This document shows, in pieces, positions 1-8,150 of a stretch of DNA of 64,000 bases. The stretch's first letter is position 1, and every line of letters starts with the position of its first letter. Source of the DNA: Fodinibacter sp963833495. GTDB taxonomy: Bacteria; Actinomycetota; Actinomycetes; Actinomycetales; Dermatophilaceae. Under the pieces are notes generated by a model. It had not been told where the DNA came from. It was given only the letters and a program-made list of their open reading frames with translations, and made no database searches. The stretch is from the NCBI GenBank assembly GCA_963833495.1, contig CAWHYJ010000020.1:186001-250000 (forward strand), written 5' to 3'. Position numbers and translations under genes: made by a program.

Positions 1-36
1 GACGAGCTCGCGCCGGCCCGGTGTCCCCTCCGTCAT
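1..36 (-). CDS. Start of an unidentified gene (N-terminus only)
   Basis: Only the first 12 codons are inside the window, reading MTEGTPGRRELV on the minus strand before the edge cuts it. The ATG sits 12 nt after the stop of the upstream serine hydrolase. A clear Shine-Dalgarno (GAGGAG, about 5 nt before the ATG) lies between them, so it is probably co-transcribed with the hydrolases. Twelve residues are too few to name a family. Confidence 0.5.
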   Translation of the reverse strand, partial: MTEGTPGRRELV

Positions 37-48
37 GGCAGCTCCTCG

Positions 49-879
49 TCAGGTGAGCGGTCTGTCGAGCGCGTCGAAGACGATGCGCGACACTCGGTTG
101 ACCGTGGCCTTGCCGTACGTGAAGCCGTTCGGGCTCCTCGACAGGATTGCCATCTGGTAGTTGCGGCCCGAGCCCGAGACGTGACCGAAGGAGTTGACCC
201 GGTAGCCCGTCGACATCGGCCCCCAGCCGTTCTTCTGCTCGACGTGCACCGTGGCGGGCAGCGGGTCGCCGAGCCCCCACTGCTGGCTCGCGGTCACCGT
301 GGCCATCAGCCCGCGCACGTAGTCCCGCCGCCCCGCCGTCAGGTAGGTGCCCAGCACGAGCTGGTTCATCAGCTGCACGAGGTCGCGGGTGGTGGTGGTC
401 GAGTAGCCCCACCAGCCGGTCGAGCCACCGCGCACCACGGTGCTCGCCATGCCCAGCTGCCCGGCCACCCGCTGGCAGGTCGACACCCCGATCTGGGCCA
501 GCAGCGTGTCGGTGGCGGCGTTGTCGGAGTTGCGGATCATCCGGCTCGCCAGAGACTTCTGGGTCGTGGTCAGCGCCAGGCCCCGGTCCTGCGCGCGCTT
601 GAGCGTGGCGACGAGGATCAGCACCTTGATCGTGCTCAGGCTCTGCAGGGTCAGCGGGCGCCAGGCGAAGTAGCCGCCGTTGCGGTTGTCGCGCAGCATC
701 AGGCCGACCCGGCCCACGCGGGTCGCGGCGTAGGCATCGAGCGCGGCGGCCAGCGCGACCCGGGTGTCGATGCCGGCGGCGGATGCCGTGGACGGCGCCA
801 CCGCGCCCCACAGGCCCAACCCGGCCCCTGCTGCGCCACCCAGCAACACCCCACGACGGTCCACCACGCTCCCGGCCAT
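49..879 (-). CDS. Tat-exported serine hydrolase, class A beta-lactamase-like fold
   Basis: 276 residues. A twin-arginine signal (DRRGVLL at 7-13, hydrophobic run, cleavage near residue 35) exports the protein folded. The penicilloyl-serine transferase motifs are present: STIK at 82-85 (nucleophile Ser82), SDN at 118-120 and KNG at 216-218 in place of KTG. The ExxLN omega-loop that supplies the deacylating glutamate of true class A beta-lactamases is not visible; a WWGYSTTTTRDL stretch occupies that place. A penicillin-interacting or D,D-peptidase-like envelope role is likelier than antibiotic hydrolysis, but this is inference. It follows a paralogue (889-1815) by nine bases and has its own leaderless-type -10. 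Confidence 0.85.
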   Translation of the reverse strand: MAGSVVDRRGVLLGGAAGAGLGLWGAVAPSTASAAGIDTRVALAAALDAYAATRVGRVGLMLRDNRNGGYFAWRPLTLQSLSTIKVLILVATLKRAQDRGLALTTTQKSLASRMIRNSDNAATDTLLAQIGVSTCQRVAGQLGMASTVVRGGSTGWWGYSTTTTRDLVQLMNQLVLGTYLTAGRRDYVRGLMATVTASQQWGLGDPLPATVHVEQKNGWGPMSTGYRVNSFGHVSGSGRNYQMAILSRSPNGFTYGKATVNRVSRIVFDALDRPLT

Positions 880-885
880 GCCGGA

Positions 886-891
886 AGACTA
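886..891 (-). promoter_or_regulatory. -10 box TAGTCT of a leaderless promoter
   Basis: TAGTCT lies exactly 6 nt before the ATG at 879, with no Shine-Dalgarno between. Its TAG is also the stop codon of the upstream gene (889-891). Confidence 0.55.
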
Positions 892-1815
892 GGCCAGGCC
901 GTGCGCCGTCGCTCGGTGGCAGATCTCTGCCACCTCGGAGATCGTGCGGCGGCCGTACCGGAACCCGCCGGGGCTGTTCGAGAGGATGGCGAGCTGGTAC
1001 TCCCGGTCGTCGGCCGAAACCCAGCCGGCCGAGTTCAGCCGGTAGCCGTCCGGCAACGGCCCCCAGCCGTTCTTGGCGGCGACGTGCGCCCGGCTCGACT
1101 CCGGTGCGAAGACCCCCCACCGCTGCTCGGGCACCACGTCGGCCATCAGGAAGCGGGCGGTGGCCCGCCGCGCGCCGTCGAGCACGGCATCCGACGAGAG
1201 CACCGCACCGACCATCAGGTTGAGGTCACTGGGGGTCGTGCGCCACAGCCCCCACCATCCCTTGTCCATGTGGGTGTGCTCCATACCGACAAGGTCCCCG
1301 ACCCGGCGCACCTCGTCGCGCCCGACCTCGGCGAGCAGCGACTCGGTGGCGACGTTGTCGCTGCGGGTGATCATCCGCTCGGCGAGGCGGCGCTGGCGGG
1401 TGCTCAGCTGCTTGTCGTCCTGCTGCAGCTGGTGCAGCAGGGTGGTCAGGATCAGCACCTTGATCGTGCTGTAGCAGTAGCCCTCGTCGGCGTCGAGGCG
1501 GAAGGACTGGCCGCGGCGCAGGTCGACGAGCTCGAGCCCGAGGTCGCCCGTGCGGCCGTCGAGGTAGTCGTCGAGGCGGGCGGCCAGCCGGGGCGCCTCG
1601 ACCCGGGTGACGGCCCTCGGGCTCGGGCTGGGCGTCGCCGTCGGTGTGACCGGGAGCGACGCGGGCGTGGTCGGCGGGGGGCTCACCACGGGCACGGATG
1701 CCGTCGCCGTGGCCTCCGGCGACCCCTCGCCCGCGCACCCGGCCAGCACGGCGAGGCCGGCTGCCGCGCCGCCACCGGCGAGCAGCCGGCGGCGGTCGAG
1801 GGCCTGCGGCGTCAC
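889..1815 (-). CDS. Tat-exported lipoprotein serine hydrolase, paralogue of the 49-879 gene
   Basis: 308 residues from the GTG at 1815. The open frame extends further upstream, but this GTG begins a coherent export signal: DRRRLLAGG at 7-15, then lipobox LAGC with Cys27. A Pro/Thr/Ser-rich linker (about 30-70) precedes the hydrolase domain, which has STIK 116-119, SDN 152-154 and KNG 248-250. As in its neighbour, the omega-loop glutamate motif is replaced by a WWGLWRTTPSDL stretch. The lipid anchor should hold the enzyme on the outer face of the membrane, whereas the neighbour is predicted to be released. The pair probably arose by tandem duplication. Confidence 0.85.
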   Translation of the reverse strand: MTPQALDRRRLLAGGGAAAGLAVLAGCAGEGSPEATATASVPVVSPPPTTPASLPVTPTATPSPSPRAVTRVEAPRLAARLDDYLDGRTGDLGLELVDLRRGQSFRLDADEGYCYSTIKVLILTTLLHQLQQDDKQLSTRQRRLAERMITRSDNVATESLLAEVGRDEVRRVGDLVGMEHTHMDKGWWGLWRTTPSDLNLMVGAVLSSDAVLDGARRATARFLMADVVPEQRWGVFAPESSRAHVAAKNGWGPLPDGYRLNSAGWVSADDREYQLAILSNSPGGFRYGRRTISEVAEICHRATAHGLA

Positions 1816-1821
1816 CGGTAC

Positions 1822-1827
1822 AGCGTA
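1822..1827 (-). promoter_or_regulatory. -10 box TACGCT of a leaderless promoter
   Basis: TACGCT lies 6 nt before the GTG at 1815. No Shine-Dalgarno is visible, and the box supports choosing this start over earlier in-frame codons. Confidence 0.5.
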
Positions 1828-1862
1828 CGGAGGGCACCGGCGCACGCCCCAATCGCCGCGCC

Positions 1863-2897
1863 TCAGCGCAGCAGCCGGATCGGTGGACCGTGGTGGTCGC
1901 AGCTCGCGACCAGGTCCTCGTCGAGGGTGAGCAACGGCATCCCGGGGTCGTCGCCGCTCGCCGCTGCGGCCCAGTCGTGCTCCATCGCGACGTGCACGAC
2001 CGGGATGCGGGCGCGCGCCTCGTCGACGGCCGCCGTCATGGCGGCGGTCTCCTCGGCCGGCCAGTAGAGCCGGGTCACCGAGTGCCAGACGACGGTGAGC
2101 ACGCCGTCGGCCACCGGCTCGCGCAGGCGGTGCGCGACCCAGGTCGACGCGGGCGCCCGGTCGACCACCACCGGGTGCTCGCGCGCGACCTGCAGGGCGG
2201 CGGCCAGCCGGGCGTGCCGGTCGAGCTGCCAGGGCCACACGAACGAGGTCAGGTGGGCGGCGCCCTCAGGCGTGGCCGCGTCGACCGGGGCGACGTCGCA
2301 GCCCCGCCGCTCGACGACCTGCACCGACTCGGGCACGAACCCGGTGGCGCCGCACCCCTTCACGACCAGGGGCGACCCTTCCGGCCCCGCCACCCAGTCG
2401 TCACCCACGAAGCGGTAGTGGTCGACGAGCAGACCGAGCCCGGCCGACGCCCCCGGTTCGAGCAGCCGCACCCGCCGCAGGCCGGTGCGTCGCACCGCCT
2501 CGGCGAGCCCGACGAGCAGCGCGGCCGTGCGGGCCGGCTCGTTCGTCTGGGGGGCCTCGCGAAGCGAGGCGTGCAGCTCCTCGGCGTGGGCGCCCAGCAC
2601 GGGGCGCACGGCGGCCCACGCGTCGTGGTGGTCGAAGTCGCCGCCGAGGCACGGGTAGAACCCCTCGAGCTGCGGGGCGTCGCCACGCAGGACGATGCGG
2701 AACAACCCGGCCAGCATCCGCAGCTGGGGGAACTGGCGGGCCGGCGCGTCCTCCCACCCGTGGAAGATCTCGCGGGTGACGCCGCCGACCTCCCAGTCGT
2801 CGGCCATGCCGGCCAGCAGCGCACCGTAGACGTGGTCGGTGTGGCCGAAGTGGTTGCGGAACCGCTCGGCCAGCGTGTCGCCGTCGAACGCTCCCAT
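1863..2897 (-). CDS. DUF2332 family protein
   Basis: 344 residues from the ATG at 2897, chosen because a leaderless-type -10 lies 7 nt upstream; the longer open frame runs through a low-complexity stretch of the neighbouring gene. The sequence has the features I associate with DUF2332: an N-terminal HFG-type segment, a glycine-rich EPGASAGLGLLVDHY stretch near the middle suggestive of a nucleotide or cofactor loop, and WPWQ and HSV blocks towards the C-terminus. No biochemical function is established for the family as far as I know. It has no signal peptide or membrane segment, so it is cytoplasmic, and it appears to be a single-gene unit. Confidence 0.75.
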   Translation of the reverse strand: MGAFDGDTLAERFRNHFGHTDHVYGALLAGMADDWEVGGVTREIFHGWEDAPARQFPQLRMLAGLFRIVLRGDAPQLEGFYPCLGGDFDHHDAWAAVRPVLGAHAEELHASLREAPQTNEPARTAALLVGLAEAVRRTGLRRVRLLEPGASAGLGLLVDHYRFVGDDWVAGPEGSPLVVKGCGATGFVPESVQVVERRGCDVAPVDAATPEGAAHLTSFVWPWQLDRHARLAAALQVAREHPVVVDRAPASTWVAHRLREPVADGVLTVVWHSVTRLYWPAEETAAMTAAVDEARARIPVVHVAMEHDWAAAASGDDPGMPLLTLDEDLVASCDHHGPPIRLLR

Positions 2898-2904
2898 GCG
2901 CGGG

Positions 2905-2910
2905 AGGCTA
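2905..2910 (-). promoter_or_regulatory. -10 box TAGCCT of a leaderless promoter
   Basis: TAGCCT lies 7 nt before the ATG at 2897 with no ribosome binding site between. Confidence 0.55.
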
Positions 2911-2920
2911 CCTCGGCCCG

Positions 2921-3346
2921 CTAGCGACGTGGTGGCGGAGTCGGTCGCGTGCTCGGTGGGCGGCCGCGCCCCGGCTTGGTGCGGGTCGGTGCAGGCGACG
3001 CCGCGGGCGGCGTCTTGGATGGCGCGCTCGTGGGCGACGTGGCCCTCACCGGCGGCGGCACTGGTGTCGCCGTCGGTGCAGGCGTGCTCCGGGTGGCGGT
3101 CGGAGCGACCGGCTCCGCCACGACCTGCACGACCGGTGCCGCCGTGCGCGTCGACCAGGGGGTGGGGGCGGTGCCGATGGTGACGGGTGCTCCGGTCTGC
3201 ACCACGGATGCCGGGCTCGGGGTGCGCGGCGCCGGGAGGACAGGGCCACCGCCGAGCGCCCAGGCCAGGCCCGCCGACCCGAGGAGGGCGACCGCCCCCA
3301 GGGCCACGACGGGACCCTGGCGGCGCGGAGCGCGGTGCCGACCCAT
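2921..3346 (-). CDS. Small membrane-anchored Pro/Thr/Ser-rich protein
   Basis: 141 residues, no recognised family. A basic N-terminus (MGRHRAPRRQ) is followed by one hydrophobic segment at about 13-32, which acts as an uncleaved anchor or signal. The rest is a low-complexity extracytoplasmic stalk rich in Pro, Thr, Ala and Ser and ending in PPPRR. Such stalks span or decorate the actinobacterial cell wall, but nothing here shows a specific job. It diverges from the aminopeptidase gene, with 53 bp between starts. The composition makes it less certain as a real gene than its neighbours. Confidence 0.55.
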   Translation of the reverse strand: MGRHRAPRRQGPVVALGAVALLGSAGLAWALGGGPVLPAPRTPSPASVVQTGAPVTIGTAPTPWSTRTAAPVVQVVAEPVAPTATRSTPAPTATPVPPPVRATSPTSAPSKTPPAASPAPTRTKPGRGRPPSTRPTPPPRR

Positions 3347-3399
3347 CAGCGAAGTTTGGCACAGCGAGAGCCGTCGCTTGCTCGTGGCAGCATGGGCGG

Positions 3400-4905
3400 G
3401 TGAGCGAGCAGCAGAAGCAGGCAGACAACCGCGCCCGGGCGACCACCGACGAGTTCCGCGCCTTCGTGCGCGACGGCTGGGCGCCGCGGCGCAGCGAGGT
3501 CACCGGGCCCTCCCCGGCCGCCGGCCCGGCTGCCGACCGCCGCGCGGTGCTCAGCGCCACCTACCCGGGCCAGCGGCTCGTCGTGCCCGCCGGTGGCCTG
3601 AAGGTGCGCAGCAACGACACCGACTACGTGTTCCGACCGCACACGGCGTTCGCCTGGCTCACCGGCCTCGGCGCCGACCGTGAGCCCGATGCCGTGCTGG
3701 TGCTCGAGCCGGTCGCGAGTGGCGACGGCACGGCATCCGGTCACGAGGCGGTGCTCTACTTCCGCCCCCTCGCCGACCGCGACAGCGATGAGTTCTTCGC
3801 TGACGCCCGCTACGGCGAGTTCTGGGTCGGGGCCCGGCCCACCCTGGCCGACGTCGAGCTCGAGCTCGGCCTCGTCGCCCGCCACATCGACGAGCTCGAC
3901 GCCGCGGTGGCCAAGGATGCCGGTGAGGTCACCGTGCGCCTGGTGCGTGACGCCGACGCCGAGCTCACGGCCCGCCTCGACGCCGCCCGGGTCGAGAACG
4001 GCGCCGCCGAGGAGACCCTGCAGGAGGCCGACGACGTCCTCGCCCACGACATCTCGAACCTGCGGATGCGCAAGGACGACCACGAGGTCGAGCAGATGCG
4101 GGCCGCCGTGGCCGCCACCCACCACGGGTTCGAGGCGATGATCGCCGAGCTGCGGGCGGCGGTCGAGCAGGGCCGCGGCGAGCGGTGGCTCGAGGGCACC
4201 TTCGCTCGGCACGCCCGTCACCGCGGCAACGGCATCGGCTACGACTCGATCTGCGCGGCGGGCGACCACGCCAACACGCTGCACTGGATCAAGAACACCG
4301 GCGAGGTGCGCGAGGGCGACCTCGTGCTCATCGACGCCGGTGTCGAGGTCGACTCGCTCTACACCGCCGACATCACCCGCACCCTGCCGGCCTCGGGCAC
4401 CTTCACCGAGGCCCAGCGGGAGGTCTACGACGCCGTCTACGCGGCGCAGGAGGCCGGCATCGCCGCCGTGAAGCCGGGAAACAAGTTCAGCGACGTGCAC
4501 GCGGCCGCCATCCGGGTCATCGCCGAGCACCTGCACGCCTGGGGGCTGCTGCCCGAAGGGGTCTCGGTCGACGACACCCTCGACAAGGACCACGGCCAGT
4601 ACCACCGGCGCTGGATGGTGCACGGCACCTCGCACCACCTCGGCCTCGACGTGCACGACTGCGCCCTCGCCACCCGCGAGGAGTACATGGATGCCGTGCT
4701 CGAGCCGGGCATGGTGCTCACCGTCGAGCCCGGGCTCTACTTCAAGGCCGACGACCTGCTCGCGCCCGAGCGGTTCCGCGGCATCGGGGTGCGCATCGAG
4801 GACGACGTCGTGGTCACGGCCGACGGCTGCGAGAACCTGTCTGTGGCGATGCCGCGCGCGTCGGCCGACGTCGAGGCGTGGATCGCACAGGTCCAGGGCC
4901 GCTGA
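3400..4905 (+). CDS. pepP: Xaa-Pro aminopeptidase (aminopeptidase P, M24B)
   Basis: 501 residues from the GTG at 3400, which has a CAGCAT -10-like hexamer 6 nt upstream; earlier in-frame codons lie in the divergent gene. The enzyme removes an N-terminal residue preceding proline and acts in cytosolic peptide turnover. An N-terminal creatinase-like domain (about 40-215) precedes the pita-bread metallopeptidase domain. By alignment to E. coli aminopeptidase P the dinuclear metal ligands are Asp312 (LIDAG), Asp324 (ADITRT), His412 (SHHLGLDVHD), Glu443 (VEPGLY) and Glu467 (RIEDD). All are present, so it should be active. The stop codon lies inside a 16-bp tandem repeat. Confidence 0.93.
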   Translation: MSEQQKQADNRARATTDEFRAFVRDGWAPRRSEVTGPSPAAGPAADRRAVLSATYPGQRLVVPAGGLKVRSNDTDYVFRPHTAFAWLTGLGADREPDAVLVLEPVASGDGTASGHEAVLYFRPLADRDSDEFFADARYGEFWVGARPTLADVELELGLVARHIDELDAAVAKDAGEVTVRLVRDADAELTARLDAARVENGAAEETLQEADDVLAHDISNLRMRKDDHEVEQMRAAVAATHHGFEAMIAELRAAVEQGRGERWLEGTFARHARHRGNGIGYDSICAAGDHANTLHWIKNTGEVREGDLVLIDAGVEVDSLYTADITRTLPASGTFTEAQREVYDAVYAAQEAGIAAVKPGNKFSDVHAAAIRVIAEHLHAWGLLPEGVSVDDTLDKDHGQYHRRWMVHGTSHHLGLDVHDCALATREEYMDAVLEPGMVLTVEPGLYFKADDLLAPERFRGIGVRIEDDVVVTADGCENLSVAMPRASADVEAWIAQVQGR

Positions 4906-4947
4906 GGTCCAAGGCCGCCGGGGTCCAAGGCCGCTGGGGTCCAGCGG
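4890..4947. repeat. 16-bp direct repeat, about 3.6 copies, across a stop codon
   Basis: Units begin at 4890, 4906, 4922 and 4938 (GGTCCARGGCCGCYGR, the last truncated). The first copy encodes the end of the aminopeptidase, including its TGA, and the others run into the intergenic gap. The array suggests slippage or duplication at the 3' end of the gene. Confidence 0.8.
4931..4947. terminator. Hairpin between convergent genes
   Basis: CCGCTGG and CCAGCGG form a perfect 7-bp stem around a GGT loop, made by the last two copies of the 16-bp repeat. It lies between the converging aminopeptidase and deacetylase genes. There is no T-run, as is common in high-GC actinobacteria. Confidence 0.45.
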
Positions 4948-4951
4948 CAGG

Positions 4952-5716
4952 TCACCACGGCGGCGGCTGGCGGCGGTCGAACACCACCTCGAGGGCGAGC
5001 GCGTGCTCGACCCCGGCGGCCTCGCCGCCGCGCCCCAGGATCATCTGGAGCAGTGCCCGCGGCTTGGGGAAATCGTCGGGTAGGGCGTCGTTGTAGGCCT
5101 GGTGCGCCTCGAGCGAGTGCACCGACGCCTCGAAGTGCTCGCCCGACACGTCGACGAAGTGCGTGGGCCGCGGCGAGCCGGCGACGGCGTAGACGGTGAC
5201 GCCGTTCCACGTCTCGAGCCCGGAGTCGAGCAGGTCGCGGTGCAGCCACCGGTTCCCGGCGTCCGCGACGGCGTCGAGGGTGGCCAGGCCCACCGCACGG
5301 TGGTCGGCCTGGTTGATCATGCCCGGCCCGAACAGGACCTCCCAGTTGGAGCCGATGACGAGGTCGGGCCGGTGACGCCGCACGGCCGCGGCGATCTCAC
5401 GGCGCAGCGGCACGCCGTACTCGATGGCGCCGTCGGACCACTCGGCGAACTCCACGGCATCCACACCGACCCGCCGCGCGCTCTCGCGCTCCTCCTCCTC
5501 GCGCACCCGGGCGGCCTCGGCCGGGTCCATCGTGTCGATGCCGGCCTCGCCGCGGGTGAGCAGGAAGTAGGCCACGTGGGACCCCTCCCCCACCCACCGG
5601 TTGATCGCGGCGGCGGTGCCGTACTCGATGTCGTCGGGATGCGCCACGACGCAGAGCACCGACGTGAACGGGCCGTCGAGCGGCAGGAGGGCGGGGCGGG
5701 CGGCTGGCTCGGTCAT
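4952..5716 (-). CDS. PIG-L family zinc deacetylase
   Basis: 254 residues. PIG-L proteins are zinc hydrolases that remove N-acetyl groups from amino sugars; mycothiol enzymes MshB and Mca belong here. The metal-binding AHPDD is at 25-29, with the nucleophile-activating Asp in it, and a second ligand site NQADHR lies at 135-140. Length and motifs fit a small cytoplasmic LmbE-type enzyme. A separate MshB candidate lies at 47130-48005, so this one probably has another substrate, which the sequence does not reveal. It stands alone with a leaderless promoter and converges with pepP. Confidence 0.85.
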   Translation of the reverse strand: MTEPAARPALLPLDGPFTSVLCVVAHPDDIEYGTAAAINRWVGEGSHVAYFLLTRGEAGIDTMDPAEAARVREEEERESARRVGVDAVEFAEWSDGAIEYGVPLRREIAAAVRRHRPDLVIGSNWEVLFGPGMINQADHRAVGLATLDAVADAGNRWLHRDLLDSGLETWNGVTVYAVAGSPRPTHFVDVSGEHFEASVHSLEAHQAYNDALPDDFPKPRALLQMILGRGGEAAGVEHALALEVVFDRRQPPPW

Positions 5717-5723
5717 GGGGCCA

Positions 5724-5729
5724 AACCTA
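5724..5729 (-). promoter_or_regulatory. -10 box TAGGTT of a leaderless promoter
   Basis: TAGGTT lies 7 nt before the ATG at 5716 with no Shine-Dalgarno between. Confidence 0.55.
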
Positions 5730-5755
5730 GGGCCGGCCGCGCACCCGGGTCGAGG

Positions 5756-6331
5756 TCAGGCCGGCGGTGGCTGCTGCGGTTGGGTGGCGCCGCGGGCCCG
5801 CTCGGCCTCCTGGGCGCGGCGCACCTCCTGCTGCGCCGCGAGCATCGGGTCCATCTCGACGAGCATCTCGCGGCCGCGCTGCGCGTGCTTGTGCTCGCAC
5901 AGCACCTCGTACTTGGCCGCGACGACCTGGCTCACCGAGGTGAAGTCGCGCTCCCCGCGGGTGAACCGGTAGCCCACCGCCGCCCAGATCATGCCGAACA
6001 CCGCTCCGAAGGCGACGGTGGCGACGACGCTGATGATGTTGAAGCCGCTGGGGTCGAACAGCGCGAAGATCGTGCCGACGAACAGGCCCAGCCAGGCGCC
6101 GGACAGGGCGCCGGCGCCGATGACCCGGCCGCGGGTGAGCCGGCCGGTGACCCGCTCGAGCTGCTTGAGGTCGGTGCCCACGATCAGCAGGTCCTGCACC
6201 GGGAACTCGTGGTCGGAGAGGTAGTCGACGGCCTTCTGCGCTTCTTCGTAGGAGTCGTAGACCCCCAGGGACATGGGGTACTCGAGCGAGAGGGCGGCGC
6301 GCAGGCCCGGGCGCATGGGCTGGGTGCTCAT
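5756..6331 (-). CDS. General stress protein with YflT domain and glycine-zipper membrane hairpin
   Basis: 191 residues from the ATG at 6331. The N-terminal 20-75 region (GVYDSYEEAQKAVDYL) matches the YflT domain of heat- and salt-induced general stress proteins. Two hydrophobic Gly/Ala-rich segments follow (about 75-95 and 100-120), then a charged C-terminal tail ending in QPQQPPPA. It should sit in the membrane with both ends on the same side; the molecular role is unknown in the family. In M. tuberculosis a comparable protein (Rv1234, from memory) lies near the mrp/MgtE genes, which here are about 14 kb away. Confidence 0.75.
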   Translation of the reverse strand: MSTQPMRPGLRAALSLEYPMSLGVYDSYEEAQKAVDYLSDHEFPVQDLLIVGTDLKQLERVTGRLTRGRVIGAGALSGAWLGLFVGTIFALFDPSGFNIISVVATVAFGAVFGMIWAAVGYRFTRGERDFTSVSQVVAAKYEVLCEHKHAQRGREMLVEMDPMLAAQQEVRRAQEAERARGATQPQQPPPA

Positions 6332-6337
6332 GCCTCC

Positions 6338-6343
6338 ATTATC
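6338..6343 (-). promoter_or_regulatory. -10 box GATAAT of a leaderless promoter
   Basis: GATAAT lies 6 nt before the ATG at 6331. A GGAGG lies between but only 1 nt from the ATG, too close to act as a Shine-Dalgarno, so leaderless initiation fits better. Confidence 0.5.
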
Positions 6344-6404
6344 CCCGCCTGCCGGGTGCCCCTCACCCACCTCGACACGGTGTGAGCGCCTATGGTGCTG
6401 GGCC

Positions 6405-8135
6405 ATGGCGACCCCGGCACCGCGACAGGTCGCCGTGGCGGCCGTGGCCGTGACGGCGCTCGCCGGTCTCGGCCTGGCGGTGGCCGGGCCGCTGACCCCT
6501 TCCGACCCGTCCACCCGGGCGGCCACGGCGACGGCGCCTGCGCCCACGAACGCCCCGCCCCCATCGGTGACTCCCTCCCCCTCGGCGACCCCGACCGCCG
6601 TGCTGCCCAGTGCAGCGCTGCCCGCGGCCCGGCCCCCCACCGGCCGGGTGGCGGGCAACGACCGGTACGCGCTGTCGGTGGCCGCGTCGCGCGCCGCCTT
6701 CCCCGGCGCGGCACACGCCCCGGTCGTCTTCCTGGTGTCCGGGCAGTCGCAGGCGCAGGGGTATGCCGTCCTGCCGGCGGCGGCCGCGCTGGGCGGCTCG
6801 GTGCTGCTGACCCGGCCCGACGGCATCCCGCGGGTCACCGCCGCCGAGCTCGACCGCCTCGACCCGGCGCACATCGTGCTCGTCGGCGACACCTCCACGC
6901 TCGGGGCCGAGGTGGGCCGGGCGGCCGCCCGGCACGCGGGGGCCGTCACCCGGGTCGACGGCGGCGGGCCCGAGGGCACCGCACTGGCCCTGACCCGCCG
7001 GGCCTTCCCGGCCGCCACGCGGGCGTGGGTCGTCGACCGCGACTCCCCGGAGCACGCTGTCGTGGCGGCCAGCGTGGCGGCCGCGAACCGATCACCGGTG
7101 CTCGTGGTCGACGGCTCCGCGGGTGGGCTCCCCGCGGCGCACACGCGCCTGCTGCGCGACCTCGGCGTCACGGACGTCACCGTCGTCGGCCCGGCCACCG
7201 CGGTGTCCCGGGGCATCGCCCACGACCTGGAGCAGGTCGTCGGCGCCGACCACGTCGTGCGGGCGGGGGGCGCGGACCGGTATGCCGTCGCCGCGCAGGT
7301 CAACGCCCTCGGCCGGCCCGACACCCGCACCGGTGTCGCCTACCTCGCCGACGGTCGCGACCCCGTCACCACGTTCGTCGGGGCGACCCTGGCCGGTCTG
7401 TCCCGGCGTCCCCTCTACCTCACGCGGCCCTACTGCGTCCCGCCTGCGGCCCGCACACCGCTGACCGCGGACGGCGTCTCACGCGTGGTCCCGGTCGGCG
7501 GCGAGCGGTCGGTGCGGTCCCTCGCCGCGCGGCTCGAGCCGTGCCGCAGCATCACCGACATGACCAGCGACTGGGTGCTCGTCAACCGCCGTAACCCGTT
7601 GTCCCCCAAGTCGTTCGCACCGTCCGACCTACGCGTGGTACCGATGTCGAATGCCGCGGGCGGGCGCCTCCGCGCAGACGCCGCCGCCGCGCTGGGCCGG
7701 ATGGCGTCTGCCGTCGCCGCCGATGCCGGGCGGGTCGGCATCGACACGGCCTACCGGTCGTATGCCACCCAGGACGCGCTCTACGACAGGTGGCTCGCCC
7801 GACGCGGACGCACCTGGACCGACACCTGGTACGCACGCCCCGGCTACAGCGAGCACCAGACCGGGCTGACCGTCGACCTGCTGCCGGTCGGCGCGTCGAA
7901 CTGCCGGATCAACGACTGCATCGACGAGACGCCACAGGGCCGCTGGTTGGCCCGCAACGCGTGGCGCCACGGCTTCATCCTGCGCTACGAGAAGGGATAC
8001 CGGTCGACCGTCGGCATCGGCTTCGAGCCGTGGCACTTCCGCTACGTCGGCACCGCCCTGGCCAGGGCCTACCACGACGGCGGATGGCACACGCTCGAGG
8101 CGTTCCTCGGCGAACCACCCGCCCCGGCCTACTGA
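6405..8135 (+). CDS. Secreted D,D-carboxypeptidase (VanY-type M15B) with cell-wall-binding repeats 2
   Basis: 576 residues from the ATG at 6405 (a TATGGT hexamer lies 8 nt upstream). A signal segment at about 8-30 is followed by a Pro/Thr-rich spacer, then three cell-wall-binding type 2 repeats (about 80-385) with RVAGNDRYALSVA-like openings at the first and third. The C-terminal VanY-type peptidase has the zinc motifs SEHQTGLTVD at 482-491 and EPWH at 541-544, plus YRSYATQ, so it should trim the terminal D-Ala of peptidoglycan stems. The repeats would hold it on the wall. There is no van-type regulatory pair nearby, so a housekeeping wall role is likelier than glycopeptide resistance. Confidence 0.88.
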   Translation: MATPAPRQVAVAAVAVTALAGLGLAVAGPLTPSDPSTRAATATAPAPTNAPPPSVTPSPSATPTAVLPSAALPAARPPTGRVAGNDRYALSVAASRAAFPGAAHAPVVFLVSGQSQAQGYAVLPAAAALGGSVLLTRPDGIPRVTAAELDRLDPAHIVLVGDTSTLGAEVGRAAARHAGAVTRVDGGGPEGTALALTRRAFPAATRAWVVDRDSPEHAVVAASVAAANRSPVLVVDGSAGGLPAAHTRLLRDLGVTDVTVVGPATAVSRGIAHDLEQVVGADHVVRAGGADRYAVAAQVNALGRPDTRTGVAYLADGRDPVTTFVGATLAGLSRRPLYLTRPYCVPPAARTPLTADGVSRVVPVGGERSVRSLAARLEPCRSITDMTSDWVLVNRRNPLSPKSFAPSDLRVVPMSNAAGGRLRADAAAALGRMASAVAADAGRVGIDTAYRSYATQDALYDRWLARRGRTWTDTWYARPGYSEHQTGLTVDLLPVGASNCRINDCIDETPQGRWLARNAWRHGFILRYEKGYRSTVGIGFEPWHFRYVGTALARAYHDGGWHTLEAFLGEPPAPAY

Positions 8136-8150
8136 TCCCCTTCGCGGCGA

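Noticed and set aside
49..1815. Annotation of the two hydrolases as beta-lactamase resistance genes
   Set aside because: The catalytic Ser and Lys motifs are present, but the ExxLN deacylation glutamate is not visible, so resistance is not supported.
181..2067. A 628-codon plus-strand frame over the two hydrolase genes
   Set aside because: The minus strand carries two paralogues with conserved catalytic motifs, so the plus frame is a shadow.
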